A stretch of 64,000 nucleotides of DNA, taken from Prostheceraeus crozeri. Lineage: Eukaryota; Platyhelminthes; Polycladida; Euryleptidae. Under the pieces are notes generated by a model that searched no databases, was not told the DNA's origin, and worked only from the letters and a program-made list of their open reading frames with translations. Below are positions 54,477-63,192 of this stretch, one piece after another (position 1 is the stretch's first letter; every line of letters begins with the position of its first letter). A program made the position numbers and the translations under genes. The stretch is taken from positions 124,001 through 188,000 of the forward strand of contig CAJQUW010000932.1 of the NCBI GenBank assembly GCA_907163375.1, read 5' to 3'.

Positions 54477-55875
54477 CAGGGTGATCATAAAGTCGCTGTA
54501 GGGTTTAATTGCCAAATATGATAGAGTTCAATAACTCCTAGAGGGTGTATATAAGAATAAAGTATTAACCAATATCATAAATTTAATGAATAAAACATAA
54601 AATTGTATTATCGACTTTTTCAATTTGCCAAATTCAAATTAAATTCAATTAAATATTTTGACCGATAAAAATACATGCATTTCATATAATTACCTCCTAT
54701 CCATGGATCATTTCAATTCTAAATGAAAACTTTCGGTAAAACTCCACTTTTCTCAAGCTTTAATGTATCTAGATCCTAAATTTTTCAAACCAAAGGAAAG
54801 AAATTTCAAAATAAAGTCATTGTTCAGCGGTCTTACCACGATTGTCAATGCACTGTTGGGGTCGTTTCCGGAAAGAACTGATGGCATTGCGGCAAATGCG
54901 GAGGTGATTTCTGAACTTGGTGATCAAATGCTGTCTTTCAGCTGTTGTAAACTTCTCGGTTGTGAGACAGACACTTTATTTTTCAAGAATCCCCAAACAA
55001 AAAAGTCAGGAAATATCAGGAGACATAGCGGCCCACAACATTCGTCCGAAAAAATAATTTTATCGAAGAAGTCTTCATCTTCGTAGGATTTTTGCAGTAA
55101 ACTCTCACCCATGCTGACTCGCAATCGTCTTCGTGTAGCCCTTGTGTTACTTGCAATTTGTTAGGAAAGAGCCCTAGATCATGTCTCACTACAGTGTGAA
55201 CATAACCGTAAGAACAGCTTGTAGCTGAAGCTTCTTGGCGAATTGATGTTGAGGGTTGTTTTACGAATAATCTCGGAGATTTGCTTTGGCTTCTTATCAT
55301 CGAATGATGGTCGACCACCTCTTTATACATCTTTAAAGCCTCCAGTATCACAAAATCTCTTGAAAAGATTTCTAATGGAATTCTCATGAGGAACATTATT
55401 CCATTTCCGATTTTGTAATTCTCTTCTAACACGGTTTACGGATTCAAATTTTGCCATCAAACAACATGCGCTGCTGAACATCCATTTTGGAACTGATTTC
55501 AGTCACCTTCTTAAAAAGTCTGTCGAATTAAAGATTCTTTAGGGCGAAATCCTGATTGGTCGCAGTGTCATACGCCTGAATTTCCTCACAAAGAAGACGT
55601 AGCTGCGTTACTTGTGTGCAAATGTGAGCGTATGAAATTCATGCATTTCGTGCTTGATTACGATGATCATATAATAGCTTTATAATGCCTTTTTCATCCT
55701 GACAACTCGAAAACCTCAAATTGAATTCAGTTGGCCTTTTCATGTCATAAAACAAAACTTTAAGTCAAAACTTTAAGTCATGCTCTTTTCATTTTCATAA
55801 GTAGTTATCGTTTAAACTCACTCACTTTTCATGTATAGTGAATTGTAATCCCACAGTGACTTTATGATCACACTG
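54477..55875 (-). mobile_element. Tc1/mariner-type transposon inserted at TA in polymerase
   Basis: TA flanks both ends (54475-54476, 55876-55877). Ends read CAGGGTGATCATAAAGTC (left) and, inverted from the right, CAGTGTGATCATAAAGTC, with similarity continuing to about 28 bp. Length is 1399 bp. The transposase is read leftward and is decayed. It inserted after Polinton C had lodged here or in its source copy. Confidence 0.92.
54750..55480 (-). pseudogene. Tc1-like transposase remnant
   Basis: Leftward pieces match the Tc3-like family in order. An N-terminal HTH-type stretch (RRELQNRKWNNVPHENSI, then NLFKRFCDTGGF) comes first. SIRQEASATSCSYGYVHTVV-RHDLGLFPNKLQVTQ follows. Then DEDFFDKIIFSDECCG carries the first catalytic Asp. 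Directly after comes DFFVWGFLKNKVS, from the C-terminal end of the catalytic core. The central part of the catalytic domain with the second Asp is missing (an internal deletion of roughly 100 codons), and at least two frameshifts separate the pieces. So it is non-functional. Confidence 0.85.
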
Positions 55876-56667
55876 TATATTGGGCAAGCCGTTTTAGATT
55901 ATTCTAAACTTGAAATGTATCAACTCTTCTACAAAATATGAAAACCATGCCCTCTCGTAAAAGAGGTTCGCTTGCTGGGTGGTGATACAGATAGTTTCTT
56001 TTTAGGAATTACCACTCAAAAAGATTTAAATTTAATGAAGTAGGCAAGTCATTAGAAAAATATTTCGACACATCTAACTACAATCCCACTCATCCACTCT
56101 ATTCCATACAGAATAAAGCCAAACTTGGTTGTTTTAAGGATGAAACAGCAGGAAAGGAAATAGATGAAATGATTCTCCTCCGTCCTAAAATGTATTCCAT
56201 GAAATTAAAAGAATGTGCAGATAGTATTAAGCGGGCTAAAGGTATATCAAAATCCATTGTTCATAAAATGAAACATCGGTCCTATAAGAAGGCCTATAAA
56301 AATAAAAATATAACGTTTGTCAATATGACAATCTTAAAATCTCAAGTTCATACTGTGAAAACGTACACGTTCAAGAAACGAGCACTTTCAGCATGGGAGG
56401 ATAAGAGGTGTTGGATAGGACATAACACATCTCTTCCACATGGACATCCTGACACAAACATACCTCCACCCAAAAGAATAAAACTCACGCTACCACATTC
56501 AGGAGATGTATTGACATAATCAACTTTAACTCAGTATTTTGATGTTGCTTTTGTAGATATACATGGTTGTTTTATGTATCGCATGAGATCGTTTCTTCCT
56601 TGTGAATATATGCCTACAGTCAGCTCATTCCCCCTATATCTGTGAAAAGACTTTTTCATATACATAT

Positions 56668-56684
56668 TTTTATTTCAATAAACA
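56668..56684. terminator. Overlapping convergent poly(A) signals
   Basis: 'tttttatttcaataaac' contains AATAAA on the plus strand (for polymerase) and on the minus strand (for the penton-like gene) within 17 bp. Confidence 0.6.
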
Positions 56685-56697
56685 TATCACAATGACT

Positions 56698-58257
56698 TCA
56701 CTTTGTTTTCCGAAACACTAAAGTTACGAGGGATTTAGTATCTTTCACATGGATGCACTCTTGTAAACCATTGGTAATTTTGATAGCAATAGAGGGTATA
56801 GTTTGTTTGACGACGGGATGATAGAAAATAGATTCAAACATCTTCTCGACTATTCCATATGAAGCGTCTTTATCATGAATGAAATCGCGTAAAATGTATT
56901 CTTTTTTCTCACCAACAGAAATAGGTAGAATCAAATCACTTTGAATGTAAAGGTGCTGTTCATGTTTATCAAGTGTCATTGGTGTTTCTATACCAATCGT
57001 ATGCGCAGCAGTAAACACAGTTTGTAGCATTGAAAAACCAAAGAGTTTTTTCAAATTTTTACTCAATTGACATTGAATGTCATCGCCCAGTTTCAGAACA
57101 ACGCGTTGATTTTCAATTGAAAACGAAATGTGGTGTGTCTTTACATCATATTTACTTTTCATCACATGCTTCAACTTCTGTTGTATATAAGGATTTACTA
57201 CATGAATGAAGCTTTCAACTGTATGATATAGACGCGGCATTATATTGATAGCAACTTTAGATTCTTCATAAGACTGGTAAATTTTCTTGATGCGATCACC
57301 ATAGATGTCCACCCACCATTCATCATTAACTGAATCAGCTTTAGTGTGATATTCATGAGAAGCATACACCACACCGCTTCCAATAATAGGTGTATAATGT
57401 CTTACAAAATGACGCAAGGTTGGAGAGAAATAAACTGTAAGTTTGTCATTATATTTCTGAATAACCAACTTATTTTTGTCCGCCATAATTTTCTCTCCAT
57501 ACTTCTTACCCACAGTCTCATTCCATCGTTTTACTAACTCAATAAGTGATAAAGGTTGAACACCACGCTTTTTCAAAATGATGCGTTCTTCACATTCTAC
57601 AACATCTTCATCAAATATTTTAAATCTATAATGAAATTTGTTGATTCGATTTGAATAAACTTTTTTAACATTTGCAGTAGCAATTGACGTTAGATGTAGT
57701 CCATGACCAAAACCAAGATGTGGATAGAATTCATTATCCAACCTCAGTGTAAGACCTTTAGTAAAAGAATGAAAGCGAGGGAACTGTCTCCCACTCCAAT
57801 GATAGATAGTAAGCTCATAAGCTCTCTGATTTTTATTCTTCATGATGGAAGTATTACCACTGTTGAATGCCTTAATAATTTTCTCATTCCCAAATGGACC
57901 ATAATAATCTGATTTTATCTGAATCCATTCATAGTTCCACTTTCCATCTGATGTTAAATTGTATGGGAACTGGAATGCATTATTCTTCGTTATTCCATCA
58001 TGGGTGCGAGGAGTCAATATCATTTCTTCCAAATCATTCGCATTCTGAATATTGCTATCATAGCAAATACTAGAAACGCCAACCTCCCATTCACCTTCTA
58101 AATGTAGTGGACGATTTAATTCTACTCGATAGTCTGATGGTTTATTTTTGGGAAATTTATTCATAGAAGCATTACTGGTCAAGTAGATTAGAAACGAGTC
58201 CTTATTTTCACTTTCCATATTATTCACATTGGAAAATATATTAGCATACTTTTGCAT
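56698..58257 (-). CDS. Penton-like minor capsid protein 1
   Basis: 519 residues, unbroken. From residue 20 or so SFLIYLTSNASMNKFPKNKPSDYRVEL leads to LEGEWEVGVSSICY. This is the N-terminal signature shared by Polinton minor capsid/penton proteins, also present in its neighbour (GNWEVGVTQLVYSN). Near the C-terminus LKKLFGFSMLQTVF corresponds to the 'LGFD' block of the family. Beta-rich throughout. The C-terminal end of the neighbour overlaps its start, suggesting a co-transcribed pair. Expected location is the capsid vertex. Paralogue-specific roles are unknown. Confidence 0.7.
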   Translation of the reverse strand: MQKYANIFSNVNNMESENKDSFLIYLTSNASMNKFPKNKPSDYRVELNRPLHLEGEWEVGVSSICYDSNIQNANDLEEMILTPRTHDGITKNNAFQFPYNLTSDGKWNYEWIQIKSDYYGPFGNEKIIKAFNSGNTSIMKNKNQRAYELTIYHWSGRQFPRFHSFTKGLTLRLDNEFYPHLGFGHGLHLTSIATANVKKVYSNRINKFHYRFKIFDEDVVECEERIILKKRGVQPLSLIELVKRWNETVGKKYGEKIMADKNKLVIQKYNDKLTVYFSPTLRHFVRHYTPIIGSGVVYASHEYHTKADSVNDEWWVDIYGDRIKKIYQSYEESKVAINIMPRLYHTVESFIHVVNPYIQQKLKHVMKSKYDVKTHHISFSIENQRVVLKLGDDIQCQLSKNLKKLFGFSMLQTVFTAAHTIGIETPMTLDKHEQHLYIQSDLILPISVGEKKEYILRDFIHDKDASYGIVEKMFESIFYHPVVKQTIPSIAIKITNGLQECIHVKDTKSLVTLVFRKTK

Positions 58258-59675
58258 TAACTCTTTATTCGGAAATGGAGTGTGATACTTGTCACAGCAT
58301 CTTTATGAAAAGGAATCAACGCGCCAGCATCGTCATAAATGGCAATATCAATTTGTGGGATGTAGTTTGATTTCAGCTTTGTATAATGCACTTTCTTGAA
58401 AGTATGCTCAGATAAAATACTGCAGCTTTTTGGCTGGTATGGTATCATTGCTAGCAATGGAGCTTCAACATCTCCCACACGTACATCTTCACCAATATTG
58501 GAATATATCTGAAAATAGTTAATACGACGCGATAGTGACATGTCTGCACTAGCTTTGGTTACAGTACCACTTTTAAAGATATTTTGATCAAAACCCAAAA
58601 TGTCCATTAGAGTTTTATCCATAATTAGTTCAATACCTTTTCCACTTATAGTGAGAGACAAAACACCTTCTTTTTCAGAAAATGAAATATGTTGCTCATT
58701 AATCACTTCATTTAAATAATCTACAACCAATTTAACTGAAGTAATAATGCGAGGCATCAACACTCTTGTTTCATGTAAGATACCACCTAAAGGATCTACA
58801 CACTTTCTGTATAAAGATACGGTCCATTCTGTATCAAATTGATTTGGCCTTTCACATGGTAAATGTTGCATATCAGATTTTCCATGAACAGCTGCAGAAC
58901 GATGTCGTAATAACTGATGAAAATCTTTTGAACAAACTAATATTAGATCATCATCATTTAATTTACTTATTGCAATATGATTAGATGATTTGATATAAGT
59001 CAATGTTGCCACTTGTTTACCATCAACTCGAAGGAGATAATTAAATTTCTTCAATAATGTTTCAGGAGTCATGTTTGTCTTTCTTGGCTTAATCACAATC
59101 TTCTTCACCAACGTCTTCTCATTTTTTGGAATAAGATCTACATAATAAGCTTCCTCTCGATATATTAACTGTTTATGACCACTTGGGTGGTAATTAACGT
59201 TAAAATTATCATAGCTTGTTAAGGCGCTAGCGAGGTAACCTAAATCATTTCTTAAACTTGGACTTAAACCAACAATCCAATCTTTCTCAACTACATGATG
59301 TACACAAGTATGATCATCATTGTGCGGAGTAAATTGGACAATATGTTTACACGCTTTATTCAAGAAATCATATATAAACTTTTTACATGATAAGAGAACT
59401 TTCTTTGGCCACTGTGGAATGTATACTCGGCAGCCCTTTTCACATTGGTAAGCAGCTGTGCGTCTCATATTAATAGTCATCACCTCATGATCAAAAGTAT
59501 AGACACAGTTGCTATAAACAAGTTGAGTGACACCCACTTCCCAATTTCCATTTAGCTGTTGTGTATGATCAATGGGAGTAGAAAAGAGTGCGGCTCGATT
59601 ACTAGCAAATCTCTTTGTAGCCGCATTGCTAAGCAAAATATGATAAAACGACATTTTTATATTGGTGATCTGCAA
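58257..59675 (-). CDS. Penton-like minor capsid protein 2
   Basis: 472 residues, unbroken. The Met at 59655 (MSFYHILLSNAATKRF) is the more likely start, matching the N-terminal alignment with paralogue 1. Features include GNWEVGVTQLVYSNC, WIVGLSPSLRNDLGYL, LMDILGFDQNIFKSG and a C-terminal ITLHFRIKS that parallels the element A protein at 2611-3399. It overlaps the next gene by a base or so and is divergent from the PC4-like gene, leaving under 40 bp for promoters. A tandem duplication of an ancestral penton gene is inferred. Confidence 0.7.
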   Translation of the reverse strand: MQITNIKMSFYHILLSNAATKRFASNRAALFSTPIDHTQQLNGNWEVGVTQLVYSNCVYTFDHEVMTINMRRTAAYQCEKGCRVYIPQWPKKVLLSCKKFIYDFLNKACKHIVQFTPHNDDHTCVHHVVEKDWIVGLSPSLRNDLGYLASALTSYDNFNVNYHPSGHKQLIYREEAYYVDLIPKNEKTLVKKIVIKPRKTNMTPETLLKKFNYLLRVDGKQVATLTYIKSSNHIAISKLNDDDLILVCSKDFHQLLRHRSAAVHGKSDMQHLPCERPNQFDTEWTVSLYRKCVDPLGGILHETRVLMPRIITSVKLVVDYLNEVINEQHISFSEKEGVLSLTISGKGIELIMDKTLMDILGFDQNIFKSGTVTKASADMSLSRRINYFQIYSNIGEDVRVGDVEAPLLAMIPYQPKSCSILSEHTFKKVHYTKLKSNYIPQIDIAIYDDAGALIPFHKDAVTSITLHFRIKS

Positions 59676-59689
59676 CTTTGCATAACATC

Positions 59690-60046
59690 ATGAAGACTTG
59701 GATTTTGGACTCTCTACAATATATCAGAGTTGATCGTAATGGAAACGTACATTTCAAAAATTCTCATGGTCATTCATCAAGAGGTATTACATTAACATGG
59801 CGACAATTTGTCAACCTCAATGATATCATGAGGGATTTGGAATATTTTGAAACATTAAGATTCATCTCCTTGGGTGATCAAGTTTGGCTTCAACGTCGCA
59901 ACAATGAAATTCAAATCTACCATTCTCATTCCGTAAACTGTTTCTTATTTCGCAAATACAATTGGGAGAAGTATAGAAGATACATACATCGCTCCATCAT
60001 GACAATTATTCGTCGTGAGTTCATCGCTCTACTATGCAAATCTTAA
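59690..60046 (+). CDS. Double PC4-like (transcription coactivator fold) protein
   Basis: 118 residues from ATG 59690. The first half reads WILDSLQYIRVDRNGNVHF...RGITLTWRQFVNLNDIMRDLEYF. It follows the PC4/Sub1 pattern 'F.I....VxV...G.V..D.R.....GI.L....W..L...I'. The second half (GDQVWLQRRNNEIQIYHS...WEKYRRYIHRSIMTI) repeats it, so one chain could form the two-lobed single-strand DNA-binding fold that PC4 makes as a dimer. It lies between penton and TBP-like genes. A role in late transcription or ssDNA binding is inferred. No search was possible. Confidence 0.55.
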   Translation: MKTWILDSLQYIRVDRNGNVHFKNSHGHSSRGITLTWRQFVNLNDIMRDLEYFETLRFISLGDQVWLQRRNNEIQIYHSHSVNCFLFRKYNWEKYRRYIHRSIMTIIRREFIALLCKS

Positions 60047-60063
60047 TCAGACTACCACGCACC

Positions 60064-60400
60064 ATGAGTTGGAAATTAGATTCCCTACAACGTATTGAAA
60101 CGGATCATGATCGAAACGTCTATTTCAAAGATTCAACTGGAAATGTGAGAAGAGTTTGCTTTATCTTATCGTCATTTTCAATCTCTACATCATATCATGA
60201 AGGATTTGAAATACTTCTATATGAAAAGACATTCACGTATTGGAAATCGCAACTGGCTGCGCGTCAACAATCGGCGAATTCAACTCTATCATTCCCAACT
60301 TCATACTAACTTCACATTTCATCAAGGTAGTTGGGAGAAGTATAAAAGGAAGGTACATCGCTCAATTTACTCATTTTTTCATCATGAAGCGCCATCGCTA
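60064..60400 (+). pseudogene. Second PC4-like paralogue
   Basis: This repeats the plan of the 59690 gene: MSWKLDSLQRIETDHDRNVYFKDSTGN, then the second lobe NWLRVNNRRIQLYHS...WEKYKRKVHRSIYSF. It begins within 20 bp of the previous stop. The paralogue carries about one break. A longer frame continues past it, overlapping the TBP-like gene, and is probably a shadow. Confidence 0.5.
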
Positions 60401-60929
60401 CACCATCGTCAACATTCTCCGTCGCTTCAGACTCTACACCAAAATCGATCTCACAACATTACACCAACACCTTCCAAACAGCAAGTATTACCCGGGCCGA
60501 CCTCAAATGTTAGTGGTGAAGATGAACAATTCACGGAATCTTCAACTCTTCCCAAATGGGACTGTACAGATTCTCGGCGCCCTTTCTCATTCATCGGCGC
60601 AGTCAATGCGCTTAGAGCTACAAAGACTACTACGTCGGATATGGAAGAGGGAGAGGTGTGTGATGTCGAATCTGACTGTGGACAATATGGTGATCTCTAC
60701 TCAATTGAGTGAAAGTGTATCATTTTTGAAGATTCGTACCAGCAGTTACAATTTGTGTTATGAACCCGAACTTTTTCCTGCAGCTCTCATTAGTTGTTGG
60801 TTACCTGTGCATGTGGCAATCTTTCATAATAGTAAAGTGATCATTACTGGATTAAAATCTCATGTACAAGCAAATGTGATCCTAGACTATCTCATCGAGT
60901 ATGTACGTACCCAGCGGATTGTAAAATAA
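60384..60929 (+). CDS. TATA-binding protein-like protein
   Basis: 181 residues from ATG 60384, unbroken. Both TBP half-repeats align by eye. Repeat 1 is KIDLTTLHQHLPNSKYYPGR, MLVVKM, NLQLFPNGTVQILGA and S..Q (TBP: [40 protein letters not shown]). Repeat 2 is LTVDNMVIST, YEPELFPAALI, VAIFHNSKVIITGLK (TBP: FKIQNMVGSC, YEPELFPGLIY, LLIFVSGKVVLTGAK). The conserved Phe positions next to the Gly-Lys turns are present. TBP bends promoter DNA to start transcription. Length fits a TBP core alone, with no N-terminal domain. AATAAA follows the stop (about 60926). Confidence 0.82.
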   Translation: MKRHRYTIVNILRRFRLYTKIDLTTLHQHLPNSKYYPGRPQMLVVKMNNSRNLQLFPNGTVQILGALSHSSAQSMRLELQRLLRRIWKRERCVMSNLTVDNMVISTQLSESVSFLKIRTSSYNLCYEPELFPAALISCWLPVHVAIFHNSKVIITGLKSHVQANVILDYLIEYVRTQRIVK

Positions 60930-60955
60930 AAAACAATTTTTCCAACATGATGTTT

Positions 60956-61417
60956 TTATTTCAAATCATGATAGAGCTTACAAATCATTTTTTCATTAGA
61001 GGATGGATTACATGAAAAGTTTTGAATAACAGATACAAATCGAGATACATGTAAACGTTTTAAGATGAAGTACAGTACAATAGCACCACACGTTGATGAA
61101 AGTGGATGTTGTAGTATGCGTTCATTTCGATGATATTGACGCGTATGTTTTCTCAACCACTGCTGTGTTGGTATATTTGGAGGTTGAGCAAGAGAGTCAA
61201 ATAGTTCACCACGTCGGTCTTCTCCAATAAAGATCGCTTTCCAATGCTCACCGCCTAAATTCTGCGAATGAGTGTTTAGCACAATAAAGATGGGATAGTG
61301 ATTTACTGCAGGTGGTAAGGTATCGAGTGAATAGACATTATCGAAAGATTTCAACGTCGCTTCGTCTGCATTACGCTGCACTTTAGTCTTAATATCGTCA
61401 GCAGTCAACCAACTCAT
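60956..61417 (-). CDS. Adenain-like cysteine protease
   Basis: 153 residues, unbroken, ATG 61417. Triad: His in NLGGEHWKAIFIG, Asp in GELFDSLAQPP and Cys in LSSTCGAIVLYFILK. This is the same family as the 12914 protease but divergent. It matures capsid proteins. GG sites such as RQRGG in the core-like protein at 62696 are plausible substrates (adenain prefers (x)xGG-x). It overlaps the capsid region by a few bases and is convergent with the TBP-like gene over a 27 bp gap with A/T-rich poly(A)-type signals. Confidence 0.88.
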   Translation of the reverse strand: MSWLTADDIKTKVQRNADEATLKSFDNVYSLDTLPPAVNHYPIFIVLNTHSQNLGGEHWKAIFIGEDRRGELFDSLAQPPNIPTQQWLRKHTRQYHRNERILQHPLSSTCGAIVLYFILKRLHVSRFVSVIQNFSCNPSSNEKMICKLYHDLK

Positions 61418-62693
61418 TAACGATTATACTGAAGAATCACGTCACGATACTTTGTAATTTCAATATTTGAATCGAAGACTGCATAAATTAATACATTGAT
61501 CGTCTCAGGTAGTGTTCTTTTGAACGTCAAATCCAAACGAATATTATGAGGTACGTTCGCTTGACGATAGGGTGCACTAATATCGCTGTCAGCAGTCAAA
61601 TCAAATGCATAAATAGTATATCCACTCTTAAACTCTTTCATAGTGAGTCCGTTGGTGTCATCCGTATTGTAAAAGCCAAAGACATCCATAAAATCAACAT
61701 AACTGCGCATAAATTGATCCGCAGCAAAATCTGGTTTGTAGGGTGGACCAGGATGACTCACACCATTTACACGTAAAGCAATTTCACTTAACTGATTGTG
61801 TTTAAAATTGAAAGGATTCTTCTTTATATTACCATTAAATGCATCATTTTCAACCATTGCCACCATGAGGAGCTTTGGTGCTTCCGATGGAAAGAGGCCA
61901 TCTTTCATGAAACTCTTTTGATCTTTCGGAATTGTAAAGGTGAGAAGCTTTGTATGTGAATGGGGTAAATGGCGTTTTGGCGGTTAAGACCTTCAGCATG
62001 CCCTCTAATGACACTTGGATTCGGTACTACTCGACGAATGTAAAGTGCAATATCTTCCACATGAATTCTAAAATTGTCAACTTTAGCAAATGCATTCAGC
62101 GCAAATTCAGGCTTATTCAATGTCAGCTTGAGTCGCATGCTGGTATTACAGAGTAAAAACTTTGACTGTCTAAAGAAGTCTAAATTCAGCGGACCATATA
62201 GCTGACATACTTTACTATCTTTAATCATAGCAGATCGCTTTACAAAGCCACTGTTTGTTTCAACATCAAATTTTCCTGCTTCATCTCTGTACCATCCCAT
62301 GGCTTCCATATGACTTTTTTGTGCTGCTGGATGAAACTGTGATACATGATTGAAATATGATTTATAGGGATAATCGCTTTGACCACCTTCCACCTGCTGC
62401 TCTCCAATCGTTAGAGAAACATCACGAAGTAATGTAGTCAATGGTAAATTGTTCAGTCCAACTTTATGTGTATCGTCAATAGCAGTTCCATCTGCTTGCT
62501 GAATTCTAAACCTCAAATCAACCATCGCATAACTCAAATCTATGTAGTCATCACTACCACCAGGAATAACAAATTCAATGGGGCCAGCATTCTCAGCTGT
62601 TCGAGGATGATAATCTACAATACTTGAACTAAGAATATCTGTCTGTATGGCTTGTTGATCAAACAAACAGAAACCGGAAGTTTTACACTCCAT
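61417..62693 (-). pseudogene. Major capsid protein (double jelly roll)
   Basis: From ATG 62693: SGFCLFDQQAIQTDI, then ENAGPIEFVIPGGSDDYIDLSYAMVDLRFRI. This is the strongly conserved Polinton MCP start (hexon-like, 'F..P....YIDL....L.....I'). It continues with LRDVSLTIGEQQVEG, YPYKSYFNHVSQFHP and GPLNLDFFRQSKFL, then the C-terminal jelly roll (PFNFKHNQLSEIALRVNGV, FKSGYTIYAFDLTADSD). Trimers would build the icosahedral shell. It lies between protease and core-like genes. About one break near the middle. Confidence 0.88.
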
Positions 62694-62695
62694 GA

Positions 62696-63151
62696 TTAGA
62701 AGTTATGGCAGCGTCGTCGTTTAGCGCCTGATGAATGATTAGAGCCTCTGCGACGTTTGCGTGAATGCCTTTTGACTGAAGATCGCACCTTACCAGCTCC
62801 GCGATGTTTCCTCCTTCCTATATTCATTCGTTTAGGTGATTTCTTTCCTTGAGTAACACCAGCAAAGGTCTGCTTCAATGTTTTTAAACCGCGTTCCTTC
62901 CCACGACTCAACAAACTGCTCTTAAAACTTCTACCTCTGGAAAGATCACTAGCAACATCACCAGCAAAGCCAACGGCATTACTTAAAACATTTCGTTTTA
63001 AAGATCTACCGACATTGGATATGAGAGGTGCTACAACAGATTTCAGTGCACCAAGTATGCTACCTCCACGTTGGCGGCGAGCGCCGATGTAAATTTGTCC
63101 TCCACCACTTACATAGGAGGGTCGTGAATAAAATGAGGCAGTTGGATTCAT
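62696..63151 (-). CDS. Basic core-like/adenovirus pVI-pX-like protein
   Basis: 151 residues, unbroken, ATG 63151. The N-terminus is Gly/Tyr-rich (SYVSGGGQIYIGARRQRGG), then an amphipathic segment (SILGALKSVVAPLISNVGRSL), then an extremely basic end (KRMNIGRRKHRGAG, RHSRKRRRG). The layout resembles adenovirus core and membrane-lytic precursors and is commonly seen next to Polinton capsid genes. It likely binds DNA in the virion, with a protease site at RGG-S. The stop lies 2 bp before the MCP start, suggesting co-transcription. Confidence 0.7.
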   Translation of the reverse strand: MNPTASFYSRPSYVSGGGQIYIGARRQRGGSILGALKSVVAPLISNVGRSLKRNVLSNAVGFAGDVASDLSRGRSFKSSLLSRGKERGLKTLKQTFAGVTQGKKSPKRMNIGRRKHRGAGKVRSSVKRHSRKRRRGSNHSSGAKRRRCHNF

Positions 63152-63192
63152 AGCTCAAACCCTAAACATTGTTAGTTACAACTTTGCATGAA

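Larger units (their letters stand above)
51144..56519 (+). pseudogene. Zinc-finger protein-primed DNA polymerase B of Polinton C
   Basis: The gene seems to start at an ATG directly against a consensus donor (51144) with two short 5' introns (gt...ag). Then come C2H2 fingers (CADCGHMFTRKHSLLRH; CDLCPLSFDSHFQRSSH) and the Polinton N-domain. ExoI-type YADIECYIDD, a CPKC...HDHITGKFRNAFC finger, ExoII HNFKGYDSHM and motif A-type KYYDQNNLYGSSL follow. KNNSLFGKTMEDVRKR is motif B-like and GGDTDSFFLG is motif C. A Tc1-like element (54477-55875) interrupts it. About two other breaks. AATAAA follows at about 56679. It copies the element from protein-primed ends. Confidence 0.9.

Noticed and set aside
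60197-60712. 171-codon frame overlapping the TBP-like gene
   Set aside because: Its first third is the second PC4-like lobe. The remainder is Ser/Thr/Pro-rich out-of-frame reading of the TBP-like gene.
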